From assembly GCA_022559845.1 (NCBI GenBank), contig CM040123.1:316181933-316245932 (forward strand): a stretch of DNA of 64,000 nt. Direction: 5' to 3'. The notes under the pieces are model-generated. The model did no database searches, was not told the origin of the DNA, and was given only the letters and a program-made list of their open reading frames with translations. Position numbers and translations under genes: made by a program. Source of the DNA: Amorphophallus konjac. Lineage: Eukaryota; Streptophyta; Magnoliopsida; Alismatales; Araceae. Each line of letters begins with the position of its first letter. The first letter of the stretch is position 1. This document shows positions 33,479-42,399 of the stretch, piece after piece.

Positions 33479-35513
33479 TGATGGGGACATCGAGACAAGA
33501 CTGTCCACATTTTATTTGCATTTATGTCCTTTCATCTTTGTATGTATACCCTTGTGTTATATGGGTACGCAATTGTAAGTCTTGGTGGGTTTATATGTAA
33601 AATTCCCGTAGGCCCAAGCAAGGGGACTCTCACCCCTTTCCCATGGGTCCACCTAGACCATGTGGGGCTGGTCAACCATCCTAGGTGGCCATCTAGAAGG
33701 TTGGAATTCCAATTGACCACATGGTAGACAAGTGGTTAAAAAATTCAAAGGTAGGCTACCTACCTTTCCTACCTTGTCTCCCCATTAGAATTAATTAGGA
33801 ATTTCATTTTTTTATTTTATTTGGATCAAATATGAAGTCCCTTAAATGCCCCTCCAGATCCTAGATCTAAGGGTATTCATGGTCTTTTTTTATTTATTAT
33901 ATAAGTCATGTATTTCTATTATTCTAGAATTAATGAAATGAGAAAAAGCATTGTGCAAGAGCCCCCCCTTGAGTGAATTTCGACCTCCCTTCTCTCTCCC
34001 TCTGGTTTCTTCATCCCCAACCCCCATTCTAGAGTGGAACTACCTTCTATCTCCCCCTCTCAACCTCTGATCTTCACCGGTGCCGCCTTCGAGCCGCCGC
34101 GGAGCCCTCTTCAAGTTTCTGTCCTGCTGGATAGAGGTGTAGTTCATGAATTCTTGCTGCCAACCACGAGCTCAGATGGATTTGAAATTTTGAGGGTGTG
34201 TTATTACCTTGAATCCCCACCTCCACCTAAATTTTCACGTCCAACCTTCTCCATTTAGTAATTTTCCATTTTCGTTCATTTTGCATTCCCAAATCTGTTT
34301 TGTCTCTGTCTACAGTGACAATAGCTCTGAGTTTCCCATCTCCGACCACCTTTTTGATTTTTATAAACCCTCCCCATTTTACTGGGAGCTCTGTCCATCA
34401 ACCCCTCACTCCATGAATTTTCTTAATTTTTTATCAGCCTTCTACCCATTTTTCAAAAATCGTGTTCTATTTCTACTATAGTGCTTTCAGCCAAGTTCCA
34501 GATCCGACCACCTTCCAGTTCCAAAATCAGAACAAATCACAGCCACCTCCAAACCTTTCATAAAAACTATGTCCGTTTTCCTAGCTTGATTTCCTACAAC
34601 TTTCCTGAAGACCACCACTTCAGATTCGGACGTTCACATATTGTTCAAAGGCAGTTCTCAGAAAAGTTCTCTGCAGATCTGAGAATCCAGTCACTGTACA
34701 ACAGCAACTCAAAAATTCATTAAAGCCAAGATCCATGCATATCCAGACCAGATCTCTAGATCTAGATTGAAGGATTTGAAGTTAGCTTTCCAAAGGCGCC
34801 AGTTTCGTGTCAATCCGACATCGAGGCGGATCGCCGCGTCCGTTCTCGCCGGGACGCGCGCTGAAACCCAGAAGCTGCAGATCCGTGGCCGGTAGTTCCG
34901 ACCGGTGCCGATCGGAGCCGCCCGGCCTCCGGCCGGTGAAAGAGCGCGCCTCCACTCCAGGGAGCGCCCTTCCAGGCATCCTCCACTACAGCGATGCCAT
35001 CGGGTCCCACACGGCCCCTCCGGACAGCACGTGGGCCCCACCGTCACTAGTTCGGGTGTTGCCGAATCAACGCGAGAATCTGCCCGTCAACCTGAATTCG
35101 GTCCTCTCGGACCCCATTGTGTAGCCCTTTACCTCCCTGCGTGGAGTGGGCAGCGACTTGTATTGCTGTAATATTGTGTAGTATTGTTCCGGGAGTACGA
35201 GTTTCGGCCAGGACCGTCTTCCCCACGCCGAGCGCGTGGAGGTATCGTATTCGCTCCTTGCTTGACATTTCGCTTATTTTCATATATGCTTTATATGCCG
35301 CTGCTAGAGAGCATGTTTTAGGATCTAGCTCGCTATATTTTTTATATCACCGCTGCTGCGAGAGAGAGCGTGACCGTCCCGTGACCCGATCCGGGCACAA
35401 GTGAGAGCCGACCACCCTAGCTCACTGCCTGTTTCTCAACCGCGCACGTCCGACGCTTCCCTCGTTAAGGGACAGTCACGAGCTTGTCGTGTCCGTGGTC
35501 TCGTCCCGCATCA
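33479..35513 (+). repeat. LTR2 (middle), recombinant of LTR3-like and LTR1-like halves
   Basis: At positions where LTR1 and LTR3 differ, LTR2 almost always agrees with LTR3 up to 34708 and with LTR1 from 34718 on. Left markers include gtccacat, gaaggttgg, tcatgtattt, gatagaggtgtagttcat and cccaaatctg; right markers include attcattaaagcc, ggatttgaag, ggtagttccgaccgg, attgttccggg and cgtcccgc. This is the expected middle LTR after unequal crossing-over between a 3' LTR and a 5' LTR. Confidence 0.9.
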
Positions 35514-35847
35514 ATTTGGTATCAGAGCGAGTTGAGTCTAGGGTGTCCAAAAAAAAAAAAAAGAGTGTCATTTAAGTCTAAGTGTCTAAGTCGGTCTTAG
35601 GAGTTGCATTTGCATACCATTAATCGGTATATAAAAAGGTGTTGTCCGAACGTTAGGCTACGCCTATCGGGAAGGCCGCACACTTGCGCGAGTGATCTTC
35701 GGATCGATTAAGTCCGCCACGTATCGAGTCTTGGTGTCTTGTCCTTAGTGTGCATGCATCCCAAACCGTGCATAGTCGGTCTAGTGTCTTGTCTAAATGG
35801 CCTTGCATACCCATTCCTAGGGATCCATTCCCACCTTTTCGGCACCA

Positions 35848-37080
35848 ATGGCCAACCCATGTCGACCCGTCCAAGGTGATAGGTCCGTGTCCGAGTACAT
35901 CCGGGACTATGATAAGTACCGGTTGGAATATGGCTTGGGAGAGGAGAGCACCATGACCACATTTCAGTTCCGGAGAGGTTTGCGGTTTCACTTCCAACTT
36001 GAATGTCTTGTCCGCGACGCGTTCTCGCTGGCGCAATCTTATAAGGTCGCTCTAGAGGTCGAGCCCTTTGAGTCTCATTTTTCTCGCTCTAGAGGTCGAA
36101 CCCTTTGGCAAAAATCTACCTCCCAACCGAGTCCCGAACCGATCGGACTACCTAACCCAATTCCTTCACCACCCGAAAGTGCTCCATTGTCACCCTCACC
36201 TTCCGATCTTAATTCAGAACCCTCTCATTTGGAGCCACCCAAGCCCCAGCCACCCGTGTTTCTAACGGGTATGCTTTTCATCGCCGAGCCGCTTCTTAGT
36301 TGGCTCAAGGATGGCTTGGTCCCACATCCCTTCCCATCCATGGACCCCACCTTACCTTTAGTGCCGGTCAACTCATTCCATACCACATTTCTACCTAGTC
36401 ACCATGTTGACACGTTGGACGATCTTGTTATGGGACTAGACACGCAATGGAAGTTGACACATATGTTGGCCCGAGACTTCGACCAACCCACGAGTCGTAG
36501 CTTCACCCATCCGGCCTTCGGGTCCATTACCTCTGAGTGCACCGTGGGTTGTATCACCACGGAGGTTCTTCTACTTCTCCCGCTACCGGATGAGCCCGAC
36601 TTCATGACTTTGCTTCCGAGGAAGGAGTCATATTTCCTATACACGGTCCCATCTACCATGACGGAGGAAGGTGACCACCCGCACCTTCAAGAATTTCACG
36701 ATTGGGACCATGTCATGTTGGAACCCACCATAAGGGGTCATACCTTCTTTGATCCCTTTGACCCCTTCCCTAGTGGATCCCTAGACCCTTCATATTCCCT
36801 TCACTTCTTCGTGGAAGTCCAGCTTCATACCCCTTTCCTACGGGTCGGGTCCTCCATACCCACCAAACCCATACTCGATACACCCACACCCGGCTCTTCC
36901 ACATCTGGGTCTTCTAGCTCTCTCAAGTTCCCCAAATCCAAAGGGCCGTCCATGCATGACTGGGTCATACTTGGACATTTAGGTGTACCCCATGCCACCC
37001 ATCACCGGTCACGTCAAATGCATGTATGGCACATATTCGGATGTCCTGGTCCGCCGTCATCCATGTACGGGTCTGACTAA
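35848..37080 (+). CDS. Gag-like protein of the non-autonomous element, intact copy (410 aa)
   Basis: MANPCRPVQGDRSVSEYIRDYDKYRLEYGL opens the ORF. Residues about 13-70 (SVSEYIRDYDKY..FRRGLRF..ALEVE) match the C-terminal half of the Retrotrans_gag fold in Ty3/gypsy elements. The N-terminal half and any CCHC zinc knuckle are missing. Residues about 70-130 are Ser/Pro-rich. Residues about 140-400 (VDTLDDLVMGLDTQW.., TLLPRKESYF.., DPFDPFPSGSLDPS..) resemble nothing I recognise. No membrane segment or signal is evident. The ORF is open in one copy and broken in the other. It may serve RNA packaging into particles of a related autonomous element; that is inference. Confidence 0.7.
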   Translation: MANPCRPVQGDRSVSEYIRDYDKYRLEYGLGEESTMTTFQFRRGLRFHFQLECLVRDAFSLAQSYKVALEVEPFESHFSRSRGRTLWQKSTSQPSPEPIGLPNPIPSPPESAPLSPSPSDLNSEPSHLEPPKPQPPVFLTGMLFIAEPLLSWLKDGLVPHPFPSMDPTLPLVPVNSFHTTFLPSHHVDTLDDLVMGLDTQWKLTHMLARDFDQPTSRSFTHPAFGSITSECTVGCITTEVLLLLPLPDEPDFMTLLPRKESYFLYTVPSTMTEEGDHPHLQEFHDWDHVMLEPTIRGHTFFDPFDPFPSGSLDPSYSLHFFVEVQLHTPFLRVGSSIPTKPILDTPTPGSSTSGSSSSLKFPKSKGPSMHDWVILGHLGVPHATHHRSRQMHVWHIFGCPGPPSSMYGSD

Positions 37081-37519
37081 CACTAGTTTTGTCTAGAGTC
37101 ATGCATGAGTCCGTTTCTTATTTGTGTTGTTTGCATATGTGTGTTAGTGTTGGGTGAGTCTGCATGTGTCTTGTGCAAGCTCGTTGTCGTTCTCTTATGC
37201 GTAAGAGGCGAGTGGACTCATTCGATGAGTATGGGATCGGTTCTATATCTACACCCGGATCTAGTCACCTACAGGGACTCAGCGGTGATTCCTAGTGAGT
37301 CTTCGAGCCGCTTCCTTCCCTTTTGAGAGTGCCCCACCCGGAGTGTCCACCTCTAGCCCACAACAGCTTGTGCATATCGAGTATATATGGAATGAGCAGG
37401 TGACGGTCACTTGGAGTGGAGCATACCCGCGATACTTGGCACGGTGACGGATCCGCCGGAGTACTCGAGCATCCATACCCCTACTCGACGGGGTCGAGTT
37501 CCTCCCACCCGGGGAGAAT
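37081..37519 (+). other. 3' untranslated internal part with polypurine tract
   Basis: It contains a 73-codon open frame (37105-37326, Val/Leu-rich) that is identical in the first copy (33064-33285), but two recently duplicated copies say little about selection. It ends in 'cacccggggagaat', the polypurine tract, before LTR3. The equivalent in copy 1 is 33040-33478. Confidence 0.5.
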
Positions 37520-39576
37520 TGATGGGGACATCGAGACAAGACCGTCCACATTTTATTTACATTTATGTCCTTTCATCTTTGTATGTATACCCTTGTGTTA
37601 TATGGGTACGCAATTGTAAGTCTTAGTGGGTTTATATGTAAAATTCCCATAGGCCCAAGCAAGGGGACCCTCACCCCTTTCTCATTGGTCCACCTAGACC
37701 ATGTGGGGCAGGTCAACCATCCTAGGTGGCCATCTAGAAGGTTGGAATGCCAATTGACCACATGGTAGACAAGTGGTTAAAAAATTCAAAGGTAGGCTAC
37801 CTACCTTTCCTACCTTGTCCCCCCATTAGAATTAATTAGGAATTTCATTTCTTTTATTTTATTTGGATCAAATATGAAGTCCCTTAAATGCCCCTCCAGA
37901 TCTTAGATCTAAGGGTATTCATGGTTTTTTTTTATTTATTATATAAGTCATGTATTTCTATTATTCTAGAATTAATGAAATGAGAAAAAGCATTGTGCAA
38001 GAGCCCCCCCTTGAGTGAATTTTGACCTCCCCTCTCTCTCCCTCTGGTTTCTTCATCCCCAACCCCCATTCTAGAGTGGATCTACCTTCTATCTCCCCCT
38101 CTCAACCTCTGATCGTCACCGATGCCGCCGCCGCCGCCGTTCGTGCCGCCTTCGAGCCGCCGCGGAGCCGTCTTCAAGTTTCTGTCCTGCTGGATAGAGG
38201 TGTAGTTCATGAATTCTTGCTGCCAGCCACGAGCTCAGATGGATTTGAAATTTTGAGGGTGTGTTATTACCTTGAATCCCCACCTCCAACTAAATTTTCA
38301 CATCCAACCTTCTCCATTTAGTAATTTTCCATTTTCATTCATTTTGCATTCCCAAATCTGTTTTGTCTCTGTCTACAGTGACAATAGCTCTGAGTTTCCC
38401 CTCTCCGACCACCTTTTTGATTTTTATAAACCCTCCCCATTTTACTGGGAGTTCTGTCCATCAACCCCTCACTCCATGAATTTTCTTAATTTTTTATCAG
38501 CCTTCTACCCATTTTTCAAAAATCGTGTTCTATTTCTGCTATAGTGCTTTCAGCCAAGTTCCAGATCCGACCACCTTCCAGTTCAAAAATCAGAACAAAT
38601 CACTGTCACCTCCAAACCTTTCATAAAAACTATGTCCATTTTCCTCGCTTGATTTCCTACAACTTTACTGAAGACCACGACTTCAGATTCGGACGTTCAC
38701 ATATTGTTCAAAGACAGTTCTCAGAAACATTCTCTGCAGATCTGAGAATCCGATCACTGTACAACAGCAACTCAAAAATTAATTAAGGCCAAGATCCGTG
38801 CATACCCAGACCAGATCTCCAGGTCTAGATTGAAGGATTGGAAGTTAGCTTTCCAAAGGCGCCAGTTTCGTGTCAATCTGACATCGATGCGGATCGCCGC
38901 GTCCGTTCTCGCCGGGACGCGCGCTGAAACCCAGAAGCTGCAGATCCGTGGCCGGTTGTTCCTACCAGTGCCGATCGGAGCCACCCGGCCTCCGGCCGGT
39001 GAACCAGCGCCCCTCCACTCCAGGGAGCGCCCTTCCAGGCATCCTCCACTACAGCGGTGCCATCGGGTCCCACACGGCCCCTCCGGACAGCACGTGGGCC
39101 CCACCGTCACTAGTTCGGGTGTTGCCGAATCAACGCGAGAAGCTGCTCGTCAACCCGAATTCGGTCCTCCCGGACCCCATTGTGTAGCCCTTTACCTCCC
39201 TGCGTGGAGTGGGCAGCGACTTGTATTGCTGTAATATTACGTAGTATTATTCTGGGAGTACGAGTTTCGGCCGGGACCGTCTTCCCCACGCCGAGCGCGT
39301 GGAGGTATCGTATTCGCTCCTTGCTTGGCATTTCGCTTATTTTCATATATGCTTTATATGCCGCTGCTAGAGAGCATGTTTTAGGATCTAGCTCGCTATA
39401 TTTTTCATATCACCGCTGCTGCGAGAGAGAGCGTGACCGTCCCGTGACCCGATCCGGGCACAAGTGAGAGCCGACCACCCTAGCTCACTGCCAGTTTCTC
39501 AACCGCGCACGTCCGACGCTTCCCTCGTTAAGGGACAGTCACAAGCTTGTCATGTCCGTGGTCTCGTCTCGCATCA
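37520..39576 (+). repeat. LTR3 of the gag-only element
   Basis: TGATGGGG start, CGCATCA end; no PBS follows, and the host 178-bp repeat resumes at 39582 after the CTTCT flank. It carries an extra GCC-triplet expansion near 38126-38140 compared with LTR1. Confidence 0.9.
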
Positions 39577-39581
39577 CTTCT

Positions 39582-39746
39582 GCTCAGCAATATGTGCCGC
39601 CAACTCCACGCTGTGGACACGTGGAGTGTCTTCATTAGGAGGGCCACCCCTCGAAGTATTTCTGCCCTGGTCAGACGTCCTTCTTGCCACTTACGGACCA
39701 CTTCGGCATTCCGCGTGTCTTGATCAGATCACTCGGGTTTTCCGCT
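39582..39746 (-). repeat. 178-bp repeat copy 3, remainder
   Basis: 165 bp which together with 29411-29423 make 178 bp, exactly one period. It begins 'gctcagcaatatgtgccgcc' and ends before 'gattaagccttcag', the start word of a fourth, truncated copy. Confidence 0.8.
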
Positions 39747-40410
39747 GATTAAGCCTTCAGCTCGCCCTTTTGGGGGTGTAGGGGCACTCGGCCAATGTTT
39801 ATGGCCTGCCAAAATAAAGGTCAAGAAAAATTAGAAATATTTTCAGTGTCAAGAAATGCCCCCCACCCGCGGGTGTCGCGAGTGAGAGACGAAAGAGTGG
39901 GACTTGCGGGTGTAGCCCATAGCCCATTTGAAAGTATCTTTTATCTTTTATTTACTATTATGATCTTATCCTTATTTTTTATTCATTATTATCATCATTT
40001 TCATTCATTTCATTTATTTATTTATCATCATTTTTATTCTATTTATTTTATTTTTTGTTATCATTTTTATTTCAAGTATTTCTCTAACATCGTAGTTTTT
40101 TATTCTCACGCAAACATGCAAGCACTCATCACCAGCAGGCATAGCGTACATATAGTGTAGTTCCCTTATATCAGGGATATGATAAGGACAATGCCCAAAA
40201 TTCACGAACGGAGTGCAACTCACAAGGTACAACTAAGCGAGACGTGCATATGTGAAGAGGAAACTGCGTAGGATATATGCATAGCATAAGCCACGATCCG
40301 CACCCAGGACTATTCTTCCATAGAGTGAAAGTGCAATTATATGGGCAGCGAGTCCTAAACATAAGGACGTACAGACGTTCTAAGTAACACTAGAGGATTA
40401 CTTTATCGCC
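39747..40410. other. Unassigned stretch with T-rich core
   Basis: A T-rich low-complexity part lies at 39930-40095. The rest shows no gene. In the proposed minus-strand LTR this is upstream U3. Confidence 0.35.
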
Positions 40411-40423
40411 TACACATGCATTT

Positions 40424-41427
40424 TTTTTAAGTAAGTACCGACCAATAGAGTCAGAGCTTGGTCATGTGCATCCTCCCCCAGCAGGGGAGCTTGTTCTCAC
40501 TTCCCCAGACTGACAATGTGGCCAAGAAATTTTATTGATTTTTTGAAAGAATACAAATACTACGGGGCATACCCCTGTCTTTACCTCTAACCAAACTGAA
40601 AAATTAAAAGACTACAAAACCAACAAAGCTAATTACAATTGCGAAGAGTTGGCAAGTCAACTTTATCCATCCTCAGCGCCCCCCTAGCCAACCGAGGAAG
40701 ATCTCTAACTCGAGTAAATATCAAGTTATTGTGATTGGCACAAGCATGGGAGGCCAAGGCATCAGCTACTTGGTTGCCCTCCCTATAAATATGTTGCACC
40801 GAGCATCCACATTTGGTAATTAAGTCCAAAATTTCCTTCCACCATGGAAGAATTATCCAGCTTGGAGCCACACCTTTTCGGATGGAATCAACTAACAAAG
40901 CACAGTCAGTGAAGACAGCAGCCACCTGGAGACCTTCAGTCATTGCAATGGACAAGCCATCATGTAGCACCCTTACTTCTGTTAAAAGACTGCTCCCGTA
41001 TCCGTAGTGGAAGGCAAAGCTTACTAACATGTTACCAGTAGAGTCTCGGACACAACCTCCACCACCACACATTCTTGGATTACCCTTGGAAGCCCCATCA
41101 ACATGCAAGGTGAGCTAGGAAGATGCCAGTCTACACAGCATAATTATCAACCATTTTTGAATGACCCTAGGAAAGAAATGGAATTGGGCCAATTTATTCT
41201 TATGCTCTGTTGAGAGAACATATGAAAATGTGACGTTGTCAAGGGCATAAGAAACAGCGGAGCTGATTCTCCTCTTAATGCAACTAACACTAGGGGTGAT
41301 ATTGTCAAATCTAACAGCACATCTGTTCTTCCATATCTCCTATAACATTTGAATGACTACATACATACCAACAAAGCTGTAGGCCGAGCATAGACTGGTA
41401 CCTGCAGGATGTTCTAGCAGCGGATCT
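40424..41427 (-). mobile_element. 5'-truncated LINE with 13-bp target-site duplication
   Basis: Flanked by perfect 13-bp direct repeats TACACATGCATTT at 40411-40423 and 41428-41440. The run of eight T at 40421-40428 is the poly-A tail on the minus strand, overlapping the duplication. The body encodes the C-terminal part of a plant L1-type ORF2. The insert is about 1.0 kb, so most of ORF2 (endonuclease, reverse transcriptase) was never copied, as is usual for target-primed reverse transcription. Confidence 0.9.
40629..41350 (-). pseudogene. LINE ORF2 C-terminus: RNase H domain (RVT_3 type)
   Basis: From about 41350 the minus strand encodes EIWKNRCAVRFD, the linker typical of plant LINEs, then a TAG, then from 41108 MHVDGASKGNPRMCGGGG..DSTGNMLVSFAF..LLTEVRVLHDGL..VFTDCALLVDSI..HIYREGNQVADALASHA. 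Conserved acidic residues of RNase H are visible (Asp in VDGA, Glu in TEV, Asp in FTD, Asp in VADA). In LINEs the domain removes RNA from the RNA:DNA hybrid. Single stop plus 5' truncation make it a dead fragment. Confidence 0.85.
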
Positions 41428-41478
41428 TACACATGCATTTGGGGTTCTCGACTTTTGGTAGCTTCGCACATCCCCCTT

Positions 41479-41750
41479 ATTTATTCAAAATTTCACCGTT
41501 CGATGCGAGTATCCTCATATGTCTCAATGGGGATTTTTGGCTACTAAGATTCATCTCTTTATTCGCAATGTTATTATGAACTTCACCGTTCGGCGCGAGT
41601 CTCCTCATGTGTCTTAATGGGGATTCTCGGCTAGTAGGATTCATCCTTTTATTCATAGTGCTATTATGGACTTCACCGTTCGGCGTGAGTTTCCTCATGT
41701 GTCTCAATGGGGATTCCCGGCTAATAGGATTCATCCTTTTATTCATATAT
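41479..41750 (-). repeat. 90-bp tandem repeat, three copies (30-codon period)
   Basis: 'ttcaccgttcg' recurs at 41491, 41581 and 41671, period 90. On the minus strand the frame stays open as a 30-residue repeat (MNKRMNP.SRESPLRHMR..). It lies directly upstream, in minus sense, of the putative polypurine tract. Confidence 0.8.
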
Positions 41751-42300
41751 ATATTTTTTAAAGGGGGTAGGCAGCTTTTTCCTCACAATTACCCTCCACG
41801 CGAATGCAGAGATTCTAAGCTTCCATGAAGTGTTAGGAAGAATTTATGACGTCCCTACGGCTAGGGGCCACTGCTCATATAGTGTGCGAAGTGTGGGAGT
41901 TTCGTCCATGGTGTATCATGCGAGTTGTGCTAGTAACATAGTCACGACTCTTCCCCTGACCGTATGCACTTACCGAGAATTGGCTTTTCATCTCTTAGTG
42001 TGTGTCGTGACGCACGCAGACACAGAATCTAGGCAGCGTTATTTAGCAAGGAAGCAAGCGGTCTTAGAAATTTTGAAGGAAGCGTATTAATGCTATACTA
42101 CAGGCAAACATGCATGTGAAATAAGCAAGCAAGCAAACCATGTTGTACTCATTTTTTTTTTTCTTTTTTTTTCTCTTTTACTTTTCTATTTTTTTCTTTC
42201 TTTTCTTCCTTCTTTTTTCTCTTTTTTTTCTCTTTTTTTTTCTTTTTTTATATGGGGCTTAATAGGCATACCCGTAGGCCGATGGCTTGAAAGGTAAGTG
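41751..42300. other. Unassigned stretch with polypyrimidine tract
   Basis: 42146-42251 is almost pure T/C (A/G on the minus strand). No gene is seen; an 86-codon open frame at 41830-42090 is unrecognised and lies among non-coding repeats. Confidence 0.4.
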
Positions 42301-42399
42301 GCTGATGCAACGACAATGGAGAGAAGATGTTATATATTGTTGTGAATCCCAAGAGGGGTCAGGAGTTGATACGAAACCAAGGGAGGGGTCTTTCGTTCA

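Larger units (their letters stand above)
29424..39576 (+). mobile_element. Gag-only LTR element with LTR-internal-LTR-internal-LTR structure
   Basis: Three LTRs (29424-31473, 33479-35513, 37520-39576; about 2.04-2.06 kb, ends TGATG..CATCA) alternate with two near-identical 2.0-kb internal regions. Each 5' copy is followed by an initiator-Met PBS and each 3' copy is preceded by 'cccggggagaat' as polypurine tract. The only coding potential is a gag-like ORF; no protease, reverse transcriptase or integrase exists, so the element must be mobilised in trans. It sits in copy 3 of a 178-bp repeat, with flanks CTTCG (29419-29423) and CTTCT (39577-39581). By eye LTR1 and LTR3 differ by about 4%, the internal regions by under 1%. 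Confidence 0.9.
25356..41470 (-). mobile_element. Probable minus-strand 3' LTR of a large element, split by two insertions
   Basis: On the minus strand a purine tract (AAGGGGGA) precedes TGTGCGAAGC at 41470, a plausible polypurine tract and LTR start, directly after tandem repeats and the distant gag at 62986-61460. The far end is placed where the Copia protease is cut ('catgg|tgacatcg', 25355/25356). Subtracting the triplicated element (10.15 kb) and the LINE (1.0 kb) leaves about 4.9 kb, within the range of Ogre-type LTRs. It contains a 178-bp tandem repeat, a minus-strand TATA box at 28661-28667, GGCGCC repeats and a short-motif array. The matching 5' LTR would be right of the window, so both borders are inference. 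Confidence 0.35.

Noticed and set aside
37105..37326. 73-codon frame conserved between the two internal copies
   Set aside because: The copies are a recent duplication and under 1% different overall, so identity is not evidence of selection.
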